Of a stretch of DNA of 64,000 bases, positions 34,900 through 48,300 are shown piece after piece (the first letter of the stretch is position 1; every line of letters begins with the position of its first letter). This stretch comes from Notospermus geniculatus (Eukaryota > Nemertea > Pilidiophora > Heteronemertea > Lineidae). The stretch spans positions 762,995-826,994 of the forward strand of contig NMRB01000010.1 of assembly GCA_002633025.1 (NCBI GenBank). Reading direction: 5' to 3'. A program made the position numbers and the translations under genes. Below the pieces are notes generated by a model. That model did no database searches. It saw only the letters and a list, made by a program, of their open reading frames with translations, and was not told the origin of the DNA.

Positions 34900-35697
34900 G
34901 GCTGGGGGCTACCTATGCCGACTTTATTGACGCTCTTTGAAAACAAGCGTCCTAACATATTCATGACAAAAAGTAACAAACTGATGTTAACGAAATGTTT
35001 TAGCTACAACCTTTAGGCTCCCGTTCTGTGAAAGAATTGTTCATTTTGACTAATTACGATGGAGTTAATTAAGTTATAACAGGTTGTCAAAATTTGAGTT
35101 CGCAAACAATTTTGCAGACTTGGGATGCGACACATCAGTTTCCCACATAGTCTGTAAGGTACAGGCCTGATGCCTGCAGGGCGTAACGATCCGTTTTTTA
35201 CGAAAGTACTTTCCGTTTAATTGGTATAAACTAATTAATGCCAAAAAAGGGCTCTATTTACAGTTTTTGAAATATTTCATATTCCCGACCAACTATTCAA
35301 AAAAGGCGATCGTGTTGCCCTAGAATGCACATATGGCAATAACATCCAAAAGAAATTTTTCAAATATATGCGTCCACAAATGAGAAAACTTGTTTTGCAA
35401 ATTTGAAAAATTCCATACCACTCGCCAGTTACTTCTTTGTTATGTAGATTTGCATAATTCGCGCCATTTGAGTAAACTCTGTTCGGCCACTTGTGACCAA
35501 AGCACCAGTGACAGAGCTGAACAATACCCGCAGTGGACACAAAAGATTTAGGGTCGGCACGTACACTGAAGATTGGTTTTCGAAAACAGTATACCAGGGT
35601 GAGCGGATTTAATCTGAATGTGAATGACTCGTCGCACAAAGGCCAGTTCCGTGGATTGCCACTAGGGAATGAGCTCAGCTATAGGTAGCCCCCAGCC
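34900..35697. mobile_element. TTAA-flanked 0.8-kb element
   Basis: Ends GGCTGGGGGCTACCTA and TAGGTAGCCCCCAGCC, flanked by TTAA at 34896-34899 and 35698-35701. It is absent from the second duplication unit (single TTAA near 46618). The 798-bp interior has no recognisable transposase. TTAA use fits piggyBac/Kolobok-type elements. Confidence 0.87.
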
Positions 35698-36235
35698 TTA
35701 AGCAGGGTACATGAGCTCAGTTGTGTATGCAGGTGAGCAAATGACAAGGTCCAAGAGCTGGCTGTCCATGCCTGGTAGGATAACTTTGTAATGCAACAGG
35801 TCATTATGACAAACTGTTAAGATCTGAAGTGAGCTCTGCAGGAGCTGAGATTATGACAATCGCTAGTGCTATAGGCTAATAAGCCATTTTCAAATTATAC
35901 CAAAGGATTTTGCCAAACTTGTAATAACAAAATATCCGGATTAAGGTTAAGATTACTAATTAGTCTAGTGAACCTGTTCAGAATAATCAGATATATGTAT
36001 GATAAGACACAGGCATTGGATCAAAATCCTGTAATATACATTGTGTCGTTAGGAGCAATAGTTTGGACACAAATGAGAAATACTTCTGTCAAAATAATTT
36101 GCCTAGCAGTTGTTATAGGCCTTGCTAGGCCTAGAGATTATGACCATGAACAACAAACCTAAAACTTTTGCCCCAACTCAGATATTGAAGTGAGTGTAAT
36201 GACTGGTTATGACCAGCCACTCAAAAAGAAATTTG

Positions 36236-36528
36236 CAGGCGCGGATCCAGAGGGGGGGTTTTGGGGGTCGTGACCCCCCTCTGCTCGCCACCACCAATTG
36301 TTTTTTTCTTCAATAATTTGCGACAATCAGCAAAAAACGCAAGAATAAAGCTTCTGCTTTGATACTGAGATGCCAGGAAATCGCGTCTAAGGCGTTCTAG
36401 ATTTCAAAATTTTCTGGGGGAGGCCCCCCAGACACCCCGTCGGCGCGCGGGTATCGTTGGTGCCCGCCTGCAACGACGCCCTCGGCGGCCTTGACCCCCC
36501 TCTGCCAAAAATCCTGGATCCGCGCCTG
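36236..36528. mobile_element. hAT-like MITE with CAGGCGCGGATCCAG ends
   Basis: CAGGCGCGGATCCAG and CTGGATCCGCGCCTG ends, flanked by ATTTG (36231-36235, 36529-36533). The second unit carries a single ATTTG at the matching place near 47367. The sub-ends are G- and C-homopolymer rich. Size 293 bp. Confidence 0.92.
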
Positions 36529-39329
36529 ATTTGAGTGATAAAAAATGACTTATTGAAACCAACAAGATCATTCAAAAATTGAAGAAATCATTCTTTGGCT
36601 AATAGTCAGTCCAAATCTGATAACATCTTTCGAGTCCACGTATCTTAACTACAGATGGGGCCTTCCCCCTTTCCAGCATCTTCCGGTTCAGTGTGTGGCT
36701 ACATGCTGCTGCTACGATCGATGTAGCAAGGATGCTGAATATGATGCAATAAGCAGTAACAGCCTGTGTCCTTCCCACCTGACCATTACTTTTTCAATTT
36801 TTTTGTAACATAATTACTTTAAGATGTGTCATTCTTGATGATATCTACTTATCGAATGAGAAAGCCATCCCACGCCTCTACGTGACAAAGTAAAATTAAT
36901 ACTACACCAAAGAATCTATCACTACCAATTTTGCTGATGTTGACCACAATATGGGATGAGTATGATGGGTGAATGGTGATTCAGATGCAGATGAACAAAA
37001 AAATATCTTATCCGAGATCGCCTTGAGACAAAAAGCGTTGTAAGATAGAAGCTCTGTCCAATACTACATAAAGATAACCAACCAAAAGAATGAGTTAGGT
37101 GATAAAACTTAGTCATATCTATAAGATGCCCATTCAGAAAACCAACTTATTCATTGTCGCAGGAAGAATTGAAGGTCAAAGAAACTGAAGGTGAAGGTGA
37201 AGGTCATGAGATATTTTCTTTACGGTAAAGGTCAAGTGTTATTAAGACATTGTCATCTTTAATGCGCCAGACCATCCCTATAAGCAAAAATTTATAAGGC
37301 TCGCCTATAAATTTTTGCTGTAGGAAATATTACAGAAAATACTTGCTACAAATTGGAAAGTGGAAGCAAATGCTAAGTCTGTTGATCTGTTAATGAATTT
37401 AAGGCAATGTGTTTAATTTCATGCAAATTCTATTGGTGTAAAGTGAGTTTTATGAAAATTTGGTCATAAAACCTAGCACAGAGTTGTGGTCAAATCAAAA
37501 ACATGACAAGGTGAAACCAACAACACCATCACGAATATCATCATGTGATTGAATGCTTTCTGGGATGATGCCTATGTCGTTTAGGTATAGATTAATTACG
37601 GGATTTTTATTGGTATCCACATAAACTTCACCTGGAAATTTATATGTTTATGTTGGGAATCTGCATCCTGCTGCTGCTACATAAGTAAACTAATGGACCA
37701 GAATCCAGAAAATACCAGAAATGATTTTTTTCTCAGTGAATGTGTTAAGAGAAATAACAACTCATAGTGACTGCATTTTTCCTGCATTTTACGCAGCAAG
37801 ATAGATAACTGCACAAAATATATGCAGATGGCTGCCAAGATATGGTGCAGTACAGTTTGGGGTTGCTCTATCTCATAATTCTTCACCCCTATCAGCAGGG
37901 ATAGAAGTTACTTGTCTCCTCAATAGAGTTATCAAATGAAGGAATGAAATTAACACAGCAAAGATTACCCCCATTGACCATGATGGCAATCACTATTGTT
38001 ATCATTCTAAAGGTGTAGGATTGGTCCACATGCGATTCCAAGTTCCATCACCATTCCTTTGGTGGATGTTTCCAAGCATTTTATAGAACAGAGGACATTT
38101 AAAAATTGGAGAAAATTAAGACTTACCTGAAATATTTGCCAGATGTTGAAACCAGATCATCTGCTACTGCACAATATATTGATGTTTGAGATCCTTGGGT
38201 TGGACTTTTTGTAACAAGCCAGATGATCGGCTGGAGCATTGGAAAGAGGAAATAGCGCACAATGGGCTTTTTAAAGATGTCCATGTAGCGGCCGAGTTCC
38301 GTTCTCACGACACCGGGATGGACTGCATTGGCAGTAACACCAGTACCTGAAATTGTAGCAAATTCTGTTGTGATTTGAGGAAATTGAAAATGATGTAAAA
38401 ACACAGATTAACAAAGAGTTTTTTTTCTATCATGTTATATCGACAAACCAGAAGGGTCTTTGGATGATTAACATTCTGTTTTTTGAGAACATCTGCAGTG
38501 CACTTAATAGGACATCAATGTAGTTGAATTGAAGCAGTTCATGATATCAGCCACCACAGCAAGAGCAAACCAGAAACAAAATCCATAGTTTCCGAACAAA
38601 CAAAATAAGATTGATTTTGATTCACTCCAACTGAATGGAATTTCGATTGCATTAAGAGCACATTATTCACTACATGTATCTTGTAGAGAGAAGTGGTGGT
38701 ACAAAGGGAACACCTGTTTATTTTTAAAAGCAGGGCAGTGTTGACCTTCGAAATATGGCAGAGTAAATAGAAGGTATTGCTTATTCGTAATTTGTTATTG
38801 ATGAGAAGAAGCTTCAACTGACAACTCAACTGTGAGAATATTTGAATATTCACAAAGGATAATGAAGGAATGAATGGCAAGAACCCTCAGGAGAATATCC
38901 ATTTAGAAGTCTCGACTTCGTGCCATCACTTCAATAAGATACAATGTTATAGTCAAACCTTGCCAGCAAATAAGTAGAACATTGTAACTGCCTACGCAAT
39001 AGAAACCGTTTCTGCGTAGGAGCTCCAATGTTTCAAACAACAAATACATTCCCCTGAAATGGTACTCCATAAATCTCCCAAAAACATTGATGAGATGTGT
39101 CTTATGATAATCCAGTTGCAACCTGCAACTTTAATGCCCGAAGCAGTGGATTGCAACTTTAATTTTTCCAAGTAACACAACGTTAGTAACCAAGGGAAAC
39201 TGCATTACCCTGGAAAAGGAATACAGAACACCATTTCCATCATGGTAAGATTTACCATTGGCCCTTGGCAATTCATAAGAAAACAACTAACAATGGTTTG
39301 TCACTGTTTGAAGAAAGATAAAGCCACAT

Positions 39330-39960
39330 NCCACTTTATCCAAATATTGGAACCATGTTTATTAAGGTTTGAATTTTAAGAACTGACTTTATCATTGGAC
39401 CCAAGAACAGAGCTTTGTACAGGAGGATGGGAACTGATGTACAGCTAAGTTATGAACGGTTGGATTTACACCCCATAAATGTATTACCAATAGATAGAAA
39501 CATGGCACTTTAGAAGCAGATAAGCATGTCTTTAATTGTTTTATGTAATAAGAAAATGACGTTTCATGTAAATTAACACAAAATGTGTCAAAATGCATAA
39601 AAACGCAGCTTCCAATTACATAACTAGTTAGAAATTACCAGAATTACAAAAAACATGTTTTTTCGATTAAGAGGCACCATGTTTCTATCTGTTTGTAATA
39701 CATTTATTGGGTGTAAATCCAACCGTTCAAAAGTTAGTTGTACATCCGGTCTCAGTTCTCCTGTACAAAGTTCAAATTTTGACCCAGTGAAGTGCCAGTT
39801 CACCTTGAATCAACCCCAAATTTAAGCATGTTCCAATATTTTGCTGAAGTGGGATTTTGGATATGTTATTCCCAAGACAAAATGCTTTCAAATAAAAGTG
39901 GTCCCGTTTCTTTTGCAGTTTTTTTGAGGTTGGGCCAAATTTGAGCTATATTGACTGGAC
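39330..39960. mobile_element. Fold-back insertion specific to unit 1
   Basis: About 630 bp absent from unit 2 (joined there at about 50183). Two arms of roughly 185 bp, about 39331-39515 and 39670-39850, are inverted and share GAACGGTTGGATTTACACCC. An N at 39330 marks the left edge, so that boundary is uncertain. Confidence 0.8.
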
Positions 39961-42900
39961 TACATCTTACACAAAAGATGCAAAGAAATTGTTCTTTATG
40001 TACAGAGATGGCATGCAGAAGAATATCAACCTCATCAACTTTCCAGATTGTTGTGTTTTCTCCTAAGTGTTTTCCATAGGTGCGAATGCATGTGTAACGA
40101 GCAATGACTTCGGCAATGAGAACAAAATTGTTACCAGCAGAGTCATAATTGAAAATAGAGATTTTTCCACATCTAACTTGCTTTTGGCTTATGAAAGGTA
40201 AGCATTAACTTTCAACAGGCCAACTTAATTGACTGACATGGAGCGGAAGATGTACCAAAAGAAACAAGCTGGGAATAGATACAACAGCAACAACTATGAT
40301 ATATCTCTGGTTGGGGAAATAAGCCCAGCGGTACCTTTATGACCAAGCATTTGTAGTTTGTTGTAACAGTTGTTAATGATGGTATGTTTATCTCAACAAA
40401 AATGTTTGAAGATTTAACTAGCAGGAGATGAATGGCAAGACATTATTTCTGGAGGTAGAGCACAAATGCCTCAGAGTTATAAAGTATCCAGTGCTATGAC
40501 AGGAATCTGACGGAAAGATTTTGAACAGTTGGTAAATATGAAGATACAGCAAGGCATCTTTATCTTATGATGGCCTGAGATGATTGTATACAATACATCA
40601 CTGTATCACAAACACTGGTGGCATATCCGAAAAAAAACAAAACCATGCACGAGATACATATACAGTATCCTATTCAACACAACTACTGAGGGTATGTGAA
40701 ATTACTGGATGATATCCTGTCATAACTTGGTCAATTTGATTAAAACCTTATCAGGTTTCAATTCTTTTTGAATCCTCATTGGACATGTTGGAATCAAGAT
40801 AACAAAGACGAGAGATTAATTCTTTCCTTACCTTTCAATCTCCTGGCCAATTCCTTTGTGAATAAAACATTAGCTAATTTACTTTGGGCATACGCAATAG
40901 CAGGCTGGTAGTTCTTTTTGTTCATTAAATCGTCGAAATTCAGTTGAGCACGTTTGTCATAGTGTGCTATGGAGGTGAGGTTGATGATACGACTTGGGGT
41001 GCTTGCAACCAACTTGTCCAGGAGTAAATTCGTCAGTAGAAAATGACCTGCATGAAAAAACAAGACATTTCATGTAACGTTGCACTATATGACTATATTT
41101 GCTGCTTGCATTATATGAAGATGATGGTGATGATGATGATGACAATGATACCAATACTTGGCAAATTATTTTGAGAATACATGTTTATGCAGCAGCCTAC
41201 CACTAACTTCATCATTAGGATATGAATTGGGACTTACCAAGATGGTTGACGCCAATCTGCATCTCAAATCCGTCATCTGTCTTCGCATATGGACACCACA
41301 TTACGCCAGCATTGTTAATTAGAATATCTAACCTTTCCTCTTCTGAAGAAAAAACACAGATTTGAGACACAAGTTGGAACCAAACCTGCCCCTGGAACCC
41401 GAACAGCAATGACGTACGTTTCATTCTGCCCCTTAGAATGCTGACCAATCACAAAGAGATGATGGGATTTCATTCGCATCAACTAGAAACATATCAGAAC
41501 TGCATATAAAGGAAATATCACTTCAACAACATACGCTCACATCACGACTTGGGTGGCAAGAATATAAAGTCATAAGGTGTAAAGAGAACCATCAGATAAT
41601 TCAAGCCATACCAAAACACGTTTTTTGCTTTTAACTGCCACCTCCAGGGCTGTAAGTTTACTAACAACTTTGCTGGGGTGTCTACAATATTGATGCTATG
41701 CAGCATCAGGAGTGTGGCTCTCATCAGAATGCCACACTGCTGTTGTTGGTGATTTCTTATCCTGATTATGAGACTCGGGGCAAAATCAGAATAAATGATG
41801 GATTAATGACCCACACTGACAGATGATCAAGCTGTCTGATCCAATATGATCCATCGGCAAATAAGAAGGGTTGCTCTGTTCATAAGCTCTTTTTCATGTT
41901 GCACTGCTCTTTGGAAGTATTCTTGTGTCAAACAAAAGTCATGATTTAGAGGCAGACAGAATTGCTACCCAGTGATGTAATGTAAACTATGTAATTCAAT
42001 GTGAACTCAAACATTTCATGTAGGCCTACCCTAATTTGCAATCTGGGGAAGCTGCTGACCCTACCAGCTTCAAGTCAGGATGAAGTAAGTTAGAATAAGG
42101 GTTATTTAGGGCTGCTGCAATTACTTACTGGACTTAAATTCCTCAACAAAGTTATGAATAGAATTGATATTGGCTAAGTCAAGTTTGTAGAGAGCAAGAA
42201 GGTCAGGTTTTGCAACCTCAGCACGCAACTCTTGGACAACAAAAGTCAAGTGGGGGTGTCTTTACTGCTTTTCTCAGAGGGGCCTGGATTGAAGCACTAT
42301 GAAAATTCGCAATGATGGCTCGCCCTTAAGTTCATGTTTTCCTTGCATTGAACCTGTGGTAAGCCAAAACAAATGCACATGTAAATTTCCCAATAGTTAA
42401 ATGGTAAAATGGCAATTTTCTAATATCCTGTGGATTAAATACAGCTTCCTTGTCAGAATGAACTACCATTTGATGAACTACCATTTGAACTGTCCTACTC
42501 ATTAGTTGTCTACAGACTTCTCCCCAAATATGAGAAGATGTCTGGCATGAATAATACCATATTGAGATGAATTTACCCGTAAAATCCGATAAACATCGAG
42601 TCAAGTGAAGTTCTCTACATGAAGTATTTGTAATTAAATTACCTAAGGAAAATGAATTCCCACTATTCCTGTTATTATGGTTATCTGCAGTGCCTGTCTC
42701 CCCTCCGTCCCCTTCTTTTTAATGCTCGCTCCCTCCGTCACTGCAGTTGAGTGCGGTGATGGAGGAAGTGAGCACTAAGAACTCGGATTGCCTGTGGAAT
42801 GAAGGAGCAGGCACTTACTTCAAATGAGAAGCAAAATATTTACTGTACAGAAGAACAATCATATTTATCGTGAATCTGACAAAAACCCCAAATGAACTAA

Positions 42901-43355
42901 CAGAACTAGCCTAGATTAGAGTAGGCCAACTTCTTAGTGGCCTCTACACAGACGACATACTGTTGAGTATATATTCCTGAGATGAGATGCTGCACCATCA
43001 CATTCACAAACAGAACATTTATATGATACATGTCCTGACATCTTCTCAAAATGTGTGTCATGGATTGACATCTGAGCAAATATTAGTATATTGATAACCT
43101 ATTCTTGCACTTGAAAATGAGTGACTATATTTTCCATTATCATTCCTACAGCATAATGAACTGCAAGCATTTGATGTCCATTCCCATGCCAGGGAAGAAA
43201 GCAAACTGTCCTGAAATGGCATAAATTGATTATGCCTTGAAATTAGTGCATGACTGTTTGTCCACCACTATGTGGCTCACCATCATTGCCTCACACTCTA
43301 AATCCGCTGCTCCACTTGGGATTCGTCTCGTGTGAGTCGGCTCTCAATGGGCAAT

Positions 43356-43723
43356 GAGGAACCCGCCCTGCGGTTTATCCCGACAGGTCGGCGCTGCGAG
43401 CGATTGTACCGAAACGACGTCATTGACGTTGTTTTCGTTGTTGGCATTGCGTCATGAAAAAATTTCCTGTACATTTTTCTACCGGAAGAATGACACAAAT
43501 GACGTTGTCCTTATCGCTATTGGATCTCTTAATTTTAAGAAAAAAAGGAATGAGTTTAAAAGAAAATTTCATCTGCTACACGATGATGTAAGTTTTACTG
43601 CCATGCGACCAACACAAATGGTTTATTTTCACGCCAGAAATAAATGGAAATAACGTTAGAAAAAAGAGATTTCGGTCACATCGCTCGCAGCGCCACGTTG
43701 TGACGTTAGTGTACGGGTTCCTC
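43356..43723. mobile_element. Inverted-repeat insertion specific to unit 2
   Basis: Ends GAGGAACCCG and CGGGTTCCTC, with a second mirrored block GCGCTGCGAGCGAT about 30 bp inside. Absent from unit 1 at about 32030. The 99-codon ORF across it has no recognised features. Confidence 0.82.
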
Positions 43724-45315
43724 ATTGAACATTGATCCTTTCCTTGCATCTTTTTAGACCAATGACAAACAACTGTTGATGGTAGAGTTGTCCATAGAGA
43801 GCCACTCGTGCAAGAAAAACTCAGGTGGAGCTGTCAGCAACACCTTGACCCGACACAACTTCAATCACCTCAGGATCATGAAGTTGGAAAGAATTTCACT
43901 GTGTCATATACTAACGGATTCCCAATGCCCAATGTACTCCAATGTCTATCTAAATTGGATCATACCCATTCACAAATGCACCAACTGAACCCAAAGCTTA
44001 GCCCACCCTATCTTAATCTATAATTGGGCCAAGACGCTTAGATAAGATCCCATATTTGGGAGTTCAAGGGTGTATTCATTTATTCATTAATGCATTATAT
44101 ACCTGAGATCCGAAACTAAATGCACTTTTTTACATATACGGTATATGAAACACAAAACTTGGTTCCAAAGTATGTTTTAGTTGCACGGTTTTGTTACTTC
44201 CATCTAATTCGAGTCCATGCATTTTGTGGCCGTTGCATGTGTCAATATTGGGAACATCCACATTTTCAAAGCACTGCAGATCTAAGTTTGCTGATATTCA
44301 AAGTCGAAGTCAAAATATGAGATTTTCATTTGACCTTATTCCCTCCACCGTCATGGGAACTTCTGACAAGTCTCCTATTGACGTACCGGTACTGAAAAAC
44401 AACTCATTTCAACAAATATGGCAAAGTTTGATTGATTTAAATGAAAAAATTTACAACTTCATCATGACTGAATTAATTATCAATCAGTTAAGTTATATAA
44501 ATGGCATACAAATTTCAAAACAAGTGCACAGTGTGTCCCAGAGAAAAGGCACAGTGCAGTTCTGCTCTGTGCAAGCTAACTCATACTCAGCGTTGGATAG
44601 CATTCTGATATATCAAGTCCTTCAGGCATTTTGCTCTTGGACTACACTACCACTCTTCTGAGAGATTGGAGACCGTGGGCATAGCAATTTTAACCATTGA
44701 TGGTTCAAGATGTTTATATCTGATATGAAAATACATTGTCTGCTTTGTGCTATATAATTTTACAAAATGAACAAAATTTCATAACGATCAGGATACAGAA
44801 ACAATATCTAATACTATAACTAACATGCAAATGTAACTTTATAACTTCAATGCTTAATTTATACCAGATACAAAACACTTGGACAGTTTACCAGAACAAA
44901 AATGTGTATCGACTCCTCTTACACACAAAAAAGTCAGTTGATTACACCCAAAGCTCTTTAATTCAATGTAACTCTTTGATGCCCTTACAAAACATAACAT
45001 AACATTTATATACACCACATTGATTCAAATATACTCACACCTATTGCCTATGATGACTAGATCATCCATGTTCACACCCCCACGTAAAATACGTTCACTC
45101 TCATATTACTTCAAAGGGCCATTAAAACATGAATGATTTTGGTATTCATAGTTGTCAATCAAAGACAGTAATCCAGCAATTGAATTCGATACTTCAGCAT
45201 CGTGTTACTGCTGCTGATGCTTCTGTTCTGAGAGCAGCTGAAAACAAAAGTCAACTGAAGGAACGCTGCCTCATGTGTCAGATAATGGAGAAGATGAACT
45301 GGTATAACAGATTCA

Positions 45316-48300
45316 TCATGGTTCGTTACTACTTGTCAGTTGACTTGCATCACCGTTGATTACTTGTGATGCAGGTCTGCTGTCTTTCATGATGTCAAGG
45401 TGAACAAGTTCTTCGCTCATTTCCCACAATTTCTTTGCGCTTTCTTCATCGTCTGCGAATGCAGCTGCGTCTTCCTCCGCACAGTCACTGAAAAAAATGG
45501 TACCTGGTACTGAATCATTGTATGTATGTGCATTTAAAAATTTGGGCGCCAGTCCTTCGATAATAAATGATTGGCATCAAATACAGGATGCGGGATACCG
45601 TACATGATCGCCACAAATGCCTTCCAGAAACAAGGAAATTCCCTACGGCTATCATCAACAATCAGGGTCAACAAGTGCAAAATCTTGCCGCACCTATGGT
45701 AGTTTGCACCTCAAGATAAGGACTCTCGTATATTACAATATCAAGGCCAGCCACTGTTTCTTGGAGTTTATCTGAGGAAAATCAAAGTGTTGCCGTTGTT
45801 GCTAAATTGCCACAGGACCCGAGGGGTTAAACTCATTACTCATGAAGAAAATCATATCTAATCTATGAGCCGAGATCCTGAAAGTCTTCCTTCAATCCAA
45901 CAAATTGAAAACAAATCGAATGTTTTGATATTGTGTATCACTTTAGTGGATTCTACAAATAGGAGGAATTTCCCTTGGGGCAACCTTTCGTTATTCCAGC
46001 CATCTCCCAGGGTATCATAACATCGCAATTGTTTACTGCTTTATTAGAATAAGCCTAATAAATTTACACACCCTGTATGGCAATTCACATTTCTCGCTGT
46101 ACAACTCAATTTCCTATGGAAAGATTTGGGAGAAGAATTTGGACTAATTCTCCCCTGAGGTCATGTTATATCCATTTGACCGTAGACTACCGAATCTGGA
46201 CACCGCGGTCAAGACGAAACCAACCGTAACTCAAAGAACATACACTTCTGATACCAATGTCTCTTGAATGACTGTTGTATACGAAAATATAAACAAAATG
46301 GAACAGAAAATAGAATGTGGCACAATCACAACTAGGAGGCGGTTGGATGAAAGCATTCAATTCTACAGTCATTATCCATTAACTCACAAAAGATGCCACG
46401 TTTATGGATGACCTTTAAATTCATGCAGGTTGGTCTTTATACCCAGAGGATGGGATGAGACATTCCTGGGAGTAAATCGGATGTTCATTATTACATAATC
46501 AACACTGGAATAGAATAGACCACTTGACAAACAGCGTTTTATGGTGCAGGGACCAGAGACCCAGAGGACGATCTTTCATGGAGGAGGGCTTCGTCTGAGT
46601 TTTGTTGACAGTTCAAATTTTAAACAGGCTACATGAGTTCACTGTGTATGCAGGTGGGCAAATGCATGACAAGGGCCAAGAGCTAGCTCTGCATGCATCC
46701 CGGGTAAGATGTATAAATTTGCAATGCAACAGGTCATTATGACAAACCGTTAAGATTTAAAGGGAGCTCAGGAGTTGGGATTATGACTAATTACCAGTGC
46801 TTTTGGCCAATAAACCATTCTTAAATTACACCAAAGGTTTTTGCCAAACTTATAATAACAAAATATCCGGATTAAGTCTTATAACCTGTTCAGAATAATC
46901 GAATACACGTAAGATAAGATTAAAATCCTATAATATACGGTACATTGTGTCGTTAGGAGCAAATGGTTTGGACACAAATGGGAAATACCTCTGTCAAAAT
47001 AATTTGCCTAGCAGTTGCTGTTGGCTGGTTAGGCCCTACGACGACATTTATCTACTGTGTGGGTATACCCAAACAATAGATAAACGTCGTCGTATGGCCT
47101 AACCAGGCGCTTGCGAAAAACCTCCCTAATATGACCATGAACAACAAACCTAAAACTTTTGCTGTTGGCCCGGTTAGGCCCTACGACGACATTTATCTAC
47201 TGTGTGGGTATACCCAAACAATAGATAAACGTCGTCGTATGGCCTAACCAGGCGCTTGCGAAAAACCTCCCTAATATGACCATGAACAACAAACCTAAAA
47301 CTTTTGCCCTAACCCAAATATTCAAGTGAGCGTACGGCTGGTTATGACCAGCCACTCAAAAAGAAATTTGAGTGATAAAAAATGACTTATTGAAACCAAC
47401 AAGATCATTCAAAAATTGAAGAAATCGTTCTTTGTCTCAGTCCAAATCCGATAACATCTCTCAGAGATGTTATCGGAGAGTGTGGATTCAGAGACTCTGA
47501 ATCCACACTCTTAACTACAGATGGGGCCTTCCCCCTTTCCAGCATCTTCCGGTTAGCCTGTGGCTGCTGCTGCTACAATGTAGCAAGGATGCTGAATATG
47601 ATGCAATAAGCAGTAACAGCCTGTGTCCTTCCCACCTGACCATTCCTTTTTCAATTTTTTTATAACATAATTACTTTAAGATGTGTCATTCTTGATGATA
47701 CTTATCGAATGAGAAAGCCATCCCACGCCTCTACGTGACAAAGTAAAAATTAATACTACACCAAAGAATCTATCACTACCATTTTTGCTGATGTTGACCA
47801 CAGTATGGGATGAGTATGATGGGTGAATGGTGGTTCAGATGCAGATGAACAAAAAATATCTTATCCGAGATTGCCTTGTGACATATACCGTTGTAAGATA
47901 GAAGCTCTGTCCATTACTACATAAAGACAACTAACAAAAAGAATGAGTTAGGTGATAAAACTTAGTCATATCTATGATAAGATGCCCATTCAGAAAACCA
48001 ACTTGTTCATTGATGCAGGAAGAATTGAAGGTCAAAGAAACTGAAGGTGAAGGTCACGAGATATTTTCTTTACGTTAAAGGTCAAGTGTTATTAAGACAT
48101 TGTCATATTTAATGCGCCAGACCATCCCTATAAGCAAAAATTTATTAGGCTCGCCTATAAATTTTTGCTGTAGGAAATATAACAGAAAATACTTGCTACA
48201 AATTGGAAAGTGGAAGCAAATGCTAAGTCTGTTGATCTGTTAATGAATTTAAGGCAATGTGTTTAATTTCATGCAAATTCTATTGGTGTAATAGTGAGTT

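Larger units (their letters stand above)
30600..42237. repeat. Segmental duplication, unit 1 (distal SDR copy)
   Basis: Colinear with 42326-52680 at high identity from TTAAGTTCATGTTTTCC near 30600 to CTTGGAC at 42237, which is inside SDR exon 3. Unit-specific insertions lie at 31046-31318, 31388-31514, 34900-35697, 36236-36528 and 39330-39960. About 88 unmatched bases (42238-42325) separate it from unit 2. Confidence 0.93.
33628..42237 (-). pseudogene. Distal, 5'-truncated copy of the SDR/retinol dehydrogenase gene
   Basis: Exons match the complete copy: part of exon 3 (42129-42237), exon 4 (41238-41342), exon 5 (40832-41047), exon 6 (38127-38346), exon 7 (33628-33802). Exon 3 is cut at the duplication boundary and there is no local exon 1 or 2, so the Rossmann TGxxxGxG segment is missing. 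Exons 4-7 remain open with intact splice sites, including the NNAG and YAQSK motifs, and differ from the complete copy by only a few residues (for example VASTPSR instead of VASAPSR). Codon phases allow the upstream exon 3 at 52572-52730 to splice to this exon 4, so the copy could serve as an alternative 3' cassette. Otherwise it is a young pseudogene. Confidence 0.85.

Noticed and set aside
43354-43653. 99-codon ORF
   Set aside because: It is created by an inverted-repeat insertion specific to unit 2, with no recognisable protein features.
44191-44661. 156-codon ORF
   Set aside because: Its counterpart in unit 1 (32.5-33.0 kb) is broken by frameshifts; probably non-coding downstream region of the SDR gene.
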